Assembly (NCBI GenBank): GCA_029571425.1 | Contig: JAKPSR010000423.1 | Coordinates: 1-35,508, forward strand | Length of the DNA: 35,508 nt | Reading direction: 5' to 3' | Source of the DNA: Spirochaetota bacterium | GTDB lineage: Bacteria > Spirochaetota > Spirochaetia > Treponematales > Treponemataceae | Part shown: piece by piece, positions 9,557-17,287 of the stretch | How positions within the stretch are numbered: position 1 is the stretch's first letter | How the letters are laid out: each line of letters starts with the position of its first letter | Notes under the pieces: model-generated | The model's input: the letters and a program-made list of their open reading frames with translations, nothing else | What the model was told of the DNA's origin: nothing | Database searches by the model: none | Program-made: the position numbers and the translations under genes

Positions 9557-10776
9557 GTGACCTTCTTGAAGATCAGGGAGGTATTGATTCCGCCGAAGGC
9601 GAAGTTATTCGACATGATGTACTCCGCGTCGAGCTCGCGGCCATCTCCCTGGATGTAGTCGAGATCGCCGCAGGCGGGATCGACGTTAACCAGGTTAAGG
9701 TTCGGGGCGAACCACCCCGCGTTCATCATGTTGATGGACATCAGGGCCTCGATTGCTCCGCAGGCGCCGAGGGTGTGCCCCATGTAGCTCTTAAGGCTGC
9801 TGATCGGCACGCGACGATCGAAGACATCCCGGGTCGCGCCCGACTCGGCGACGTCCCCGTGCTGGGTCGCGGTGCCGTGTCCGTTAACGTAATCGATCGC
9901 GTCGGGGGAAAGGCCCGCCGACTCGAGGGCGAGCTTCATCGCGACGGCCATCGTGGGTCGGTTCGGCTGCGTAATGTGCGACCCGTCGGTGTTCGTCCCG
10001 AACCCGACGAGCTCGGCCAGTATCCGCGCGCCGCGCGCGCGCGCGTGCTCGTATTCCTCCAGGATCAGGGCGCCCGATCCCTCGCCGATGACGAGGCCAT
10101 CGCGGTCGCGATCGTAGGCGGCGGGCGTAAGCTCGGGCGTGTCGTTTTTCGTGCTCGCCGCGAAGAGGGTGTCGAATACGGCCGCCTCGGTGGGGCTCAG
10201 CTCCTCCGCGCCGCCTGCGACCATGACATCCTGAAGCCCATTCTGAATAGCCTCGAACGCGTAGCCAATGGAAAGGCTGCCCGCCGTGCAGGCGGTGTTC
10301 GTCGTGATAAGACGGCCGGTGAGGCCGAAGAAGACGCCGATGTTGACCGCGCAGGTTTGCGGCATGGACCGGATATACGTCGTCGCCGAAATGCCCTGGG
10401 TATCGTTATCGTGGAGCATCCCGAAGAAGTCGAGCAGGGCGTCAACGTTTCCGGTCGACGACCCAAAGGCGACCCCGGCGCGACCAGCCGTCAATTCGGG
10501 GCTTTCGCGGAGGCCAGCATCCTGCAGGGCCCGATCGGCTGACGCGACGGCGAGGAGGGCGACGCGGCCCATGCCCCTCGTTTGCTTGCGCGAATAGCCG
10601 GGATCGTCGAAGGAAACGGGCGCCGCGAGGCGGGTATTCATCCGCGGGTACCGGTCCCAGTCCGCCATGCGGACTATGGCGTTTCGCCGGCTCCGTAGCC
10701 TCGCCTCGATGGCGCCCCAGTCGTTGCCAATGGGCGATATGCACGAGCCGCCCGTAATCACAACCCTCTTCTTCAC
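9553..10776 (-). CDS. apeR: Beta-ketoacyl-ACP synthase, FabF-like (ApeR type)
   Basis: A 407-residue thiolase-fold condensing enzyme with an intact Cys-His-His triad: C163 in TTNTACTAGS, H300 in NGHGTATQHGD and H334 in KSYMGHTLGACGAIE. It would catalyse decarboxylative condensation of malonyl-ACP with the growing acyl chain. In described APE clusters ApeR is the second active ketosynthase, acting besides the ApeO/ApeC pair, possibly in early rounds. The start overlaps the reductase stop by four bases and the stop overlaps accD by four. A general FabF for fatty-acid synthesis is the alternative, but position and gene order favour ApeR. Confidence 0.9.
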
Positions 10777-11504
10777 GCGAGCCCTCCGTTAACCGAAATT
10801 ACCTGCCTCGTGATGTACGCCGCCGAGTCGGACAGGAGGAACACGACGAGGTCGGCGACTTCCTCGGCGCGGCCGACGCGGGCAAGGGGAATTTGCGGGA
10901 GTATCATGTCGAGCGGGGCGTCCTTGATCATCTCGGTCTCGATGACGCCCGGCGCGACGCAGTTTACCGTGATCTGGCGCTTACCGAGTTCCACGGCGAG
11001 CGCTTTCGTCGCGCCGATGATCCCGGCCTTGGACGCCGAGTAGTTTACCTGCCCCCGGTTCCCGATGATCCCGGAAACCGAGGCCATCGTGACGATGCGC
11101 CCGGGAGCGCGGGCGCGCACCATCGGCATCACGGCGGGATGGATGACGTTGAAAAAACCGTCGAGGTTGGTGTGGATAACCGAGTCCCAGTCCTCGTCCG
11201 TAAGGGCGGGGAAGGCGTTGTCGCGGGTGATCCCGGCGTTGCAGACGATGCCGTAGTACGCCCCGTTCGCTTCTATGTCCGCCTCGATCGCCTGCCTCGC
11301 GGCGGCGCGGTCGGTCACGTCAAACCGCATCAGCGCGGCGCGCGAGCCCATGGCCTCGATGGCGGCGACGCCCTCGCGGGCAGCGGCCTCGTTCGCGTTA
11401 TAATGCACGACGACTTCGTAGCCCGCCTTACCGGCGGCGAGGGCGATCGCCCTGCCAATGCCTCGGCTGGCGCCGGTAATCAATACGCGTCTCGCGTCAG
11501 CCAT
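10773..11504 (-). CDS. apeQ: 3-ketoacyl-ACP reductase, SDR family (ApeQ type)
   Basis: A 243-residue classical short-chain dehydrogenase close to FabG. The cofactor loop is TGASRGIGRA (10-19), NAG occurs at 89-91, and the catalytic residues are N114, S142, Y155 and K159 (NYSASKAG). It should reduce the beta-keto group formed at each elongation step, using NADPH, before dehydration. It overlaps the dehydratase gene (start 11504 against stop 11497) and the ketosynthase gene (stop 10773 against start 10776). This placement between a dehydratase and a ketosynthase is exactly that of apeQ in known clusters. FabG for fatty-acid synthesis is the alternative. Confidence 0.92.
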   Translation of the reverse strand: MADARRVLITGASRGIGRAIALAAGKAGYEVVVHYNANEAAAREGVAAIEAMGSRAALMRFDVTDRAAARQAIEADIEANGAYYGIVCNAGITRDNAFPALTDEDWDSVIHTNLDGFFNVIHPAVMPMVRARAPGRIVTMASVSGIIGNRGQVNYSASKAGIIGATKALAVELGKRQITVNCVAPGVIETEMIKDAPLDMILPQIPLARVGRAEEVADLVVFLLSDSAAYITRQVISVNGGLA

Positions 11505-11961
11505 CGATAAGACCTCCCTGGATAACCGCCTCGTCGACCTCGATCGCGTTGACGACGGCCGTCGTTAGAACGCGCCCAAGCCGCGACACCGCGCAGTCGA
11601 AGGAGACCACGTTCCCGTCGCGGAATATCTGCGCGACATCGACGCGGAGCGTCTCTCCTGCCCGGTACGCGGGAACCTCGGTTTGGAAGGCGCGCACGCT
11701 CATAATGAAGCCGATCTTCGGCTCGCCACCGCACAGCCTGGAATTAACCCCCGAGAGCGCGGCGATCGACTGAGCCATGTACTCAAAGCCGACCCACGCG
11801 GGAACTCCGCCAAGGTCGGCGTCGTAGAAAAGACCGTCCTGGGCCGTATCGACTTCCGCGGCGAGACGACAGTCCTCGAGGTCGTGGTCGACTATTCGGT
11901 CGAGGAGGAGCATGGTTCCTTTATGCGGAAGATATTGCTCGATCTCGGGACGTGCGATCAT
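11497..11961 (-). CDS. apeP: 3-hydroxyacyl-ACP dehydratase, hotdog fold (ApeP type)
   Basis: A 154-residue hotdog-fold protein. YLPHKGTMLLLD (10-21) carries the catalytic histidine H13, and VGFEYMAQSIAALSG carries the acidic partner E60 on the central helix, as in ApeP/FabZ-like dehydratases. It would remove water from the 3-hydroxyacyl-ACP to extend the conjugated chain. In described systems ApeP works with ApeI, which is present here as the C-terminal part of the ligase fusion. There is no Shine-Dalgarno, and a good -10/-35 pair ends eight bases before the ATG, so the gene may be read from a leaderless internal transcript as well as from the operon. Confidence 0.88.
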   Translation of the reverse strand: MIARPEIEQYLPHKGTMLLLDRIVDHDLEDCRLAAEVDTAQDGLFYDADLGGVPAWVGFEYMAQSIAALSGVNSRLCGGEPKIGFIMSVRAFQTEVPAYRAGETLRVDVAQIFRDGNVVSFDCAVSRLGRVLTTAVVNAIEVDEAVIQGGLIDG

Positions 11962-11969
11962 AGTAGTTC

Positions 11970-11998
11970 AATATACCCGTTTTTCAGACCTCTCGCAA
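11970..11998 (-). promoter_or_regulatory. Candidate internal promoter before apeP, nearly leaderless
   Basis: Read on the minus strand, TTGCGA (11998-11993), a 17-base spacer and TATATT (11975-11970) lie in the 53-base gap between the apeO and apeP genes. Eight bases separate the -10 from the ATG, so the start site would fall at or within about two bases of the start codon. It would drive apeP-apeQ-apeR-accD-accA separately from the upstream genes. Confidence 0.45.
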
Positions 11999-12014
11999 GA
12001 AGGAGCAAAGCCCG

Positions 12015-13199
12015 TCAGCGGCGGCCGATGGCGAGGCTTACGTTGCACCCGCCGAAGGCGAATGAATTGCTTACGCAGGTCTCAAGGCGGGAAACCGACC
12101 GCGGCGCGTCTACGATATCCAACGCGGGGATGGCGGGATCGCGGATTCCGTCCCATATCTGGACAGGAAGGTTGCGATCCGCGTTGCGGGACGAAAGGGC
12201 AAGCCAGCAAATCGCGAGTTCGATAGCCCCGGCCGCGCCAAGGGTGTGCCCGGTCAAGGATTTGGTCGAGCTCGCCGGCACCCCGCGCGGGAAAACCCGG
12301 GCAGTGGCTTTCGCCTCCATCGCGTCGTTTAGCTCGGTTCCCGTGCCGTGAAGGTTAACGTAATCAACGTCCTCGGGCTCGAGCCCGGCGTCCGCAAGCG
12401 CAAGGGACATGGCGCGGGCGGCCCCTATCCCTTCGGGATGGGGAGCCGTCATATGCGAGGCATCCGCGCTCTCGCCGACACCAAGAAGCTCGATCGTCGC
12501 GTCGGACAAAGGATCGCGACTCATCACGAAAACGGCCGCGCCCTCGCCGAGGGAGATGCCGCGCCTATTGATGCTAAAAGGAAGACAGGGATCAGGTGAG
12601 ACCGCCTCCAGAGAGGCGAATCCAAGGGCTACCGCGGCCGAAACGATGTCCGCGCCGCCGACGATCGCGGCGTCGCAGAGTCCCGCGCGGATCATGTTTC
12701 GCGCGCTCGCGATCGCGCTCGCGCTCGAGGCGCAAGCGGTCGAAAAGGATACGGCGGGGCCAAAGGCCCCGGTCCGATACCGCGCGAAACGGGCAGGCAG
12801 GTCGGCGCGCTGCGCGGCCAGGGCGTAACCCGGGGGAAAGGCTCCTGCCGAAAGCCGGGCGCGCAGGGCCTCAAGAGAGGTCTCGGAACCGTTATCGCAG
12901 GAACCGATAAGACAGGCGACCCGTTCGGCCCCATAGCGCCTGATCGCAGCGTCGCTGACGCTTTTAACCTCGTCGAGCGCGACGGCGAGGATGGCGTTTA
13001 CCCTATTTTCGAATTCCGGAGGAAGGTCTCGCACATACAGTTCGCGCGGAACGCGCCCAAGCCAAAAGGATTGACCCATGACCTCGTCACGAACCAAACC
13101 CCGGCCCGTTGGCGCGGATACCGCCCGCCACGTCGCGTCCTTACCCGCGCCCAGGGCGGAGATCACTCCCACGTCGCTCAAGAACACCGCGTCACTCAT
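12015..13199 (-). CDS. apeO: Beta-ketoacyl synthase (ApeO type)
   Basis: The start at 13199 overlaps the upstream lipoprotein stop (ATGAGTGA) and gives 394 residues. The longer open frame to 13307 runs into that gene and is not preferred. The condensing-enzyme triad is present: C156 in SFSTACASSA, H284 in LHGTGTELND and H318 in KSLTGHTLGAAGA. In characterised APE pathways ApeO is the catalytic half of a heterodimer with the chain-length-factor-like ApeC, and that partner is encoded upstream in the same operon. It would carry out iterative malonyl condensations on an aryl-primed ACP. A 53-base gap to apeP, with a promoter-like sequence, is the largest gap between adjacent minus-strand genes of the distal cluster. 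Confidence 0.9.
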   Translation of the reverse strand: MSDAVFLSDVGVISALGAGKDATWRAVSAPTGRGLVRDEVMGQSFWLGRVPRELYVRDLPPEFENRVNAILAVALDEVKSVSDAAIRRYGAERVACLIGSCDNGSETSLEALRARLSAGAFPPGYALAAQRADLPARFARYRTGAFGPAVSFSTACASSASAIASARNMIRAGLCDAAIVGGADIVSAAVALGFASLEAVSPDPCLPFSINRRGISLGEGAAVFVMSRDPLSDATIELLGVGESADASHMTAPHPEGIGAARAMSLALADAGLEPEDVDYVNLHGTGTELNDAMEAKATARVFPRGVPASSTKSLTGHTLGAAGAIELAICWLALSSRNADRNLPVQIWDGIRDPAIPALDIVDAPRSVSRLETCVSNSFAFGGCNVSLAIGRR

Positions 13200-13794
13200 C
13201 GGCCCCTCCATACGCGATATCGTAGGCATACCCGCGGAGCCTGTTCTCGTACCGAAGCCCGTCGGCCCGCTTTTCGATATGCGCGACGACTCCCTCGGGC
13301 GAAACAATCTCGCGCACGGTCAAGTCACCCGAGACCGTCTCGACGACCTCGAGCCCAACGGGGGCGAGCGAGCGGGCGAGGGCGTCAACTCGGTAATAGC
13401 TCAGCTGAAAATCGGCGATAACGTACGCGGCGGGCAAGCCGCCCGCGATAGCTGGCCCCGATGAGGAAAGCCCGCTCGCGTCGTACACGAGGCGCGCCAT
13501 CTCGGATCCGAGATCGTTGAGGACGAGAAAGTCAATCCCGCCTGAGTCAGCCTTCACGTATACCAGAAACGAGAACGAGCGATCGCCGTACACCCCATCG
13601 ATTCGCTGCGGCATATCAACGGCCCCGTCCATATCGGCGGGCGGCAAAAGGTCAAAACGTGCCTTGTTCGTGAGGAACACCGGATCGGGGCGCTTCGCGC
13701 GCGGGGCTCCCGCGCAGGACGCAAGGAGGCACAGTAAGACGCACAGCGGAGCGGCGAAACGCGAGACGTTCTTCCTCTTCATGTGATCGAACAT
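13192..13794 (-). CDS. apeN: Outer-membrane-type lipoprotein of the APE cluster (ApeN/DUF3261-like)
   Basis: A 200-residue lipoprotein. The ATG at 13794 is chosen over the internal ATG at 13782 because AAGGG lies eight bases upstream of it. The signal peptide ends LLCLLASC-AGA, a good lipobox with the lipidated cysteine near residue 25. The rest is mainly beta-type, with a C-terminal segment (YENRLRGYAYDIAY) like that of the DUF3261 lipoproteins found in APE clusters. I assign it by position (between the exporter and the ketosynthase) and by the lipoprotein signal rather than by a strong motif. It probably acts at the outer membrane, receiving or anchoring the lipid-linked pigment. Its start lies five bases after the exporter stop. 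Confidence 0.7.
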   Translation of the reverse strand: MFDHMKRKNVSRFAAPLCVLLCLLASCAGAPRAKRPDPVFLTNKARFDLLPPADMDGAVDMPQRIDGVYGDRSFSFLVYVKADSGGIDFLVLNDLGSEMARLVYDASGLSSSGPAIAGGLPAAYVIADFQLSYYRVDALARSLAPVGLEVVETVSGDLTVREIVSPEGVVAHIEKRADGLRYENRLRGYAYDIAYGGADE

Positions 13795-13799
13795 ATCGT

Positions 13800-16208
13800 T
13801 TATCCCTTGGCGCCGCAAGAGGCGCGCCCGGCGAAGAGAGGGGCAAGCGCGAACGAGAGCGCGACCCCGAGAAACACGGTCGCCCCGAAGGTATGCACCG
13901 GCGCGAGCGAGCTGAAGGACAGGAACCCAAAGGAAAGCACCGTCGTGAGCATCGAAAGAAGCACGGCCAGCATCGTGACCGGAGGATGAGTCGTCCCCTC
14001 GGAAAGGAAGATCGCGTAGTCGATCCCGATGCCCATCGTCATCACGATGCCCATCACGGAAAAAAGGTTTAGCGGCTCGCATAAAAACCCAAGCGCGGAA
14101 ACGGTAAGCAGGGCCGCCGAAACGGGCGCGAGGGATATCCTGATTGCGCGAGCGATCCCATAGATCGGCGTAAGCAGGGCCAAAATCACGAGATACGATA
14201 GGGCAAGAAGCGCGAGACTTACGGCGGAAATTCTGCCAAGGGTCGCGCTGATGTCTCCTGTCTTGTCAACGAAGTACGTGCCCGAAGCCGGATCCGCAAG
14301 CCGGCGAAATGACTCTTTGTCCGTAGCGCGCAGGGGCATGACGGCGGAGTACCACCGTCCGTCGATCTCGCCGATCCAAAACGTGGAGATCGAGCGGGAG
14401 AATGGCTCGGCGAGAAGGATCTCTGGCTTAAGCGGGTTCGCTGCGCTTCGGGCGAAATCGGCCTCGAGTCGGGCAAGCTCCGCAGGACCGAAACCGAGGG
14501 CGGCGAGCTGGTCGCGCGCGCGCGGCATGAGCTCGCGGGAAATAAGGCCCGAGAGCTTCCGTTGCCGCTCGACGGACGGAAGAAAGCGGGTCGTTCCGAG
14601 AAAGGCGCCGAGCCGCCCGGCGGAAACCTCTGTCGCGAGCCGCGCGGACAGCGATTCCTCCGCGCGAAGGACGCCCTCCGCGCTTTCGCCCGAGACGATG
14701 TAGTACCAGCCCGAGGAACCGTGCCTAAGCACGCGCGCGGCGATCGCCTCCGAGTCGCGCATCGCGGCGGACATCGTGTAGAGGCCGCGCACGTCGTTGT
14801 CGACGCGAACGCGAAGAAACCCCGGCAAGGCGGCGGCAACAAGGGCAAAGGCGACAAGGAGCTTAACGCGAAGCGGAGCGCGGGCGAAACGCCCGGCCAT
14901 CGATAGCACGAAGGACGGAAGCCGAAGAGGAAGGGTCGCGTCGGCCTTTCGCGGAGCCGGAACGCGGGGGAAAACGAAGACAACTGCGGAAAAAACGCTT
15001 ACGAGCCCCACAGTCGAAAACAGCGCCATTTGACGAAGCAGGGGAAAGGGCACGATGAAAAGAACTGCGTAGCTCACCAGGGTGGTCGCGAGCCCAAGCC
15101 ACACGCCCCTGATAACGCGCGAGCGCACCGCGAGCCCGTTTACCGTCGGGCCAAGACTCGCGCGCTCGGTAAAGAAGTGAAGGGCGTAGTCGACGCTCAC
15201 CCCGATAAGGCTCGTGCCGAAGGCGAGCGTCAGAACATGCACCTCGCCGAACGCGAGCAAGGTCGCCGCGAAAGCCTCCGCCGCGCCGATCGCGATAGCG
15301 AGGACGGTTGCGAGAAGGGGCGTCGGCGACCGATACACGAGGACGAGGAGAAGGATCGTCGCGACGAGCGAGGCGACGCTGATCATGGCGATCTCTCGCT
15401 GCGTTTCGCGCGTGCTCTCGAAACTATGGAAAGGGACGCCGGAATTCGCGAACCTAACGCCGGGGGTGGCCGCGGAAAGGCGCTTCTCGGCGTCGAGGAT
15501 TCGGGCAACCACGTGGCCGTCGACGTCGAGGGATGACGCGGCCTGCGGGGCGGATACGGAGATGAGGACATAGTGAATGCCCCCGTCCTCGGCGGCGAGG
15601 ACGCCGTCCCGCGGTGCGATCGCCAGTCCGCCGAGCAGGGCAGAACTCGCAAGTGATGAAAAGCTCGCCTCGGTCAGCAGAAAGGGATCTTCGTCGAGGC
15701 GCGAGAGGGAAGAAAGAGTGAAAGGACTGAAGGCGGTCGCGAGCGCCTCCTCGGCCATGGCGGCCCCTTCACCCCGCTCGAGTCGGGCGATCGTCTCGTC
15801 GCCCTGGATCGCGTATCGGTAACGGAATAGAAAGTCGCGGGCATCGTCGAGATATCCCGAGCCAACCTCGCAGGTCGCCTCATCAACGCCGGGGAAGCCG
15901 GATATCGCATCGACGAGCTCGACGGCGAGCTTTCGCGCTTCGGCGAAATCCGCGTGCCCGACCAGGACGTATAGGCCGGAATTCATCCGCGCCGCGAGGG
16001 CCCGTTCCGCGTCGGCGACGGCTTTCGACGGGCTCGTCGGCGGAAGGATCGAGAAAAGGTCCGGGTCGATCTTAACGGGACGCGCCGCGAAGGCGATGAC
16101 GAGCAACAAAACATGGGCAACGGCCCAAAGAATGGGGACCAGCCAGGTCGGACGTCGCGTCATGCCGCTCGACGCGCGCTCATCGGTCGGAGAAGAGTTT
16201 TCGCTCAT
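13800..16208 (-). CDS. apeM: MMPL/RND-family exporter (ApeM type)
   Basis: An 802-residue inner-membrane transporter of the MMPL fold. Two similar halves are visible. Each has one helix, a large periplasmic loop and a bundle of about five helices. Core helices carry GTSLIGVSVDYALHFF in the first half and MGIVMTMGIGIDYAIFL in the second, with the GxxxD motif of proton-driven RND transporters. The ATG at 16208 is chosen because GGAGG lies 11 bases upstream; it overlaps the LolA-like gene by 29 bases. Members of this group move lipids or lipid-linked products out of the inner membrane, so it probably passes the APE lipid to the LolA-like carrier. Confidence 0.9.
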   Translation of the reverse strand: MSENSSPTDERASSGMTRRPTWLVPILWAVAHVLLLVIAFAARPVKIDPDLFSILPPTSPSKAVADAERALAARMNSGLYVLVGHADFAEARKLAVELVDAISGFPGVDEATCEVGSGYLDDARDFLFRYRYAIQGDETIARLERGEGAAMAEEALATAFSPFTLSSLSRLDEDPFLLTEASFSSLASSALLGGLAIAPRDGVLAAEDGGIHYVLISVSAPQAASSLDVDGHVVARILDAEKRLSAATPGVRFANSGVPFHSFESTRETQREIAMISVASLVATILLLVLVYRSPTPLLATVLAIAIGAAEAFAATLLAFGEVHVLTLAFGTSLIGVSVDYALHFFTERASLGPTVNGLAVRSRVIRGVWLGLATTLVSYAVLFIVPFPLLRQMALFSTVGLVSVFSAVVFVFPRVPAPRKADATLPLRLPSFVLSMAGRFARAPLRVKLLVAFALVAAALPGFLRVRVDNDVRGLYTMSAAMRDSEAIAARVLRHGSSGWYYIVSGESAEGVLRAEESLSARLATEVSAGRLGAFLGTTRFLPSVERQRKLSGLISRELMPRARDQLAALGFGPAELARLEADFARSAANPLKPEILLAEPFSRSISTFWIGEIDGRWYSAVMPLRATDKESFRRLADPASGTYFVDKTGDISATLGRISAVSLALLALSYLVILALLTPIYGIARAIRISLAPVSAALLTVSALGFLCEPLNLFSVMGIVMTMGIGIDYAIFLSEGTTHPPVTMLAVLLSMLTTVLSFGFLSFSSLAPVHTFGATVFLGVALSFALAPLFAGRASCGAKG

Positions 16209-16854
16209 CGTCTGTAAGGGCCTCCGAGAAGGAATGGTCTGCAAAGCGATAGGTCACCGTGTCGCCCGATGGCTCGAGAAGGACGAAACCCTCGACGTTC
16301 GCCTTGCCCGACAGCCGCATCGACGAGATAGCTTGCTTGATCGTGGCATCCTTCGGGATGAGCCCGAGCTCCCAGGCCCCGTCGGGCCCTGATACGAAGA
16401 AAACCTCGAATCGGGCGAAGAGCGCGTCGACGTCGCCGGAGAACACCGAGCGAATCGTGTCCGCGAACTGTTGAAAGGAGGGGTTCTCGCGCGCGTCGAT
16501 TACCGATTTCTTCCCCTGCCCGGAGGTTTGGACGATGCGGGAATCTGTCAGGGCCATTGCCGAAGGGAAGGGCTTACGGGTATCCCAGAGCATCCCGTCC
16601 GCGCGCGAAAGGGCGAAGCGACCGGACGACACGAGGGAACGGCCGAGCTTCTTGATCTCGCGGCGCTGGGTGAAACTACCGCGCATCACGGGCGAGCGCG
16701 ACAGGGCCGCGCACGATCGCTCGAGCTCGGCGCGCGAATCGCCGGTCGCCGGCTTAGAGAACACGTCCGATTGCGCAAAGACAGCCGGCGCGGCGAAGGA
16801 CCCGAAAACGAAAAACGCGGCGACGACAAGCAGTCGCGGGGCCTTAGCGCGCAT
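16180..16854 (-). CDS. apeL: LolA-like periplasmic lipid/lipoprotein carrier (ApeL type)
   Basis: A 224-residue secreted protein with a signal peptide cleaved near A27 (AVFA-QS). The mature part opens LERSCAALSRSPVMRGSFTQRREI, matching the N-terminal LolA pattern in which a helix is followed by a GxFxQ strand. Alternating beta-strands follow, such as GRFALSRADGMLWDTRKP (a LolA 'GxxWxxxxP' strand) and DGAWELGLIPKD. It should be a periplasmic half-barrel carrying a hydrophobic cargo, here probably the polyene lipid or a lipoprotein needed for it, between ApeM and the outer membrane. It overlaps the thioesterase gene by 11 bases and apeM by 29. Confidence 0.85.
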   Translation of the reverse strand: MRAKAPRLLVVAAFFVFGSFAAPAVFAQSDVFSKPATGDSRAELERSCAALSRSPVMRGSFTQRREIKKLGRSLVSSGRFALSRADGMLWDTRKPFPSAMALTDSRIVQTSGQGKKSVIDARENPSFQQFADTIRSVFSGDVDALFARFEVFFVSGPDGAWELGLIPKDATIKQAISSMRLSGKANVEGFVLLEPSGDTVTYRFADHSFSEALTDDERKLFSDR

Positions 16855-17287
16855 CGCGCGCCTCCCCGCCAGAGAGCATGGCTTCCACCCGCTCGACGAG
16901 GCAAGGCGGCGACACGAAGAGGCTCTCCCGCGTGCTGATGTTTACCGCCATCTGCGTACTCTCCCCTTTCGTCGTCAGCGACCCGGTTTCCGCGTCGAAA
17001 ATTCGGTACGAAATGCGTAATCGATTCTCGTACTCAAGAAGGGTTGCCTCGATCCGCGCGCGCTGGCGGAAGACGAGGGGTCTCGCGTACTTAATGCGCA
17101 TGTCGACGACCGGCCACGCATACCCGCTTTTTTCCATTTCTATGTAGCCGTAGCCGATGCGCTCGAGGAGGGCGCAGCGCCCGACCTCGAAGAACTTCGC
17201 GTAGTTTCCGTGCCACACGACCTGCATCGAGTCTACGTCGTAGAACTCGACGGTGAACTCAGTCGAGACGACGATCTTACCGCTCAT
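16844..17287 (-). CDS. apeK: Acyl-CoA/ACP thioesterase, hotdog fold (ApeK type)
   Basis: The ATG at 17287 overlaps the ammonia-lyase stop by four bases (ATGA) and gives 147 residues, the normal length for a 4HBT/YbgC-like thioesterase; the longer frame lacks support. The signature EFYDVDSMQVVWHGNYAKFFE (about 14-34) carries the catalytic aspartate at D17 and the conserved N28-Y29. RIKYARPLVFRQRARIEATL forms the following strands. It may release the finished polyene acid or remove misprimed chains from the ACP. It occupies the same place as apeK in described clusters, before the LolA-like gene. Confidence 0.88.
   Translation of the reverse strand: MSGKIVVSTEFTVEFYDVDSMQVVWHGNYAKFFEVGRCALLERIGYGYIEMEKSGYAWPVVDMRIKYARPLVFRQRARIEATLLEYENRLRISYRIFDAETGSLTTKGESTQMAVNISTRESLFVSPPCLVERVEAMLSGGEARDAR

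Noticed and set aside
13199..13307. Longer N-terminus for the ApeO ketosynthase
   Set aside because: It would overlap the lipoprotein gene by more than 100 bases and adds a sequence without family similarity; the ATG at 13199 matches the usual KS start and forms an ATGAGTGA overlap.
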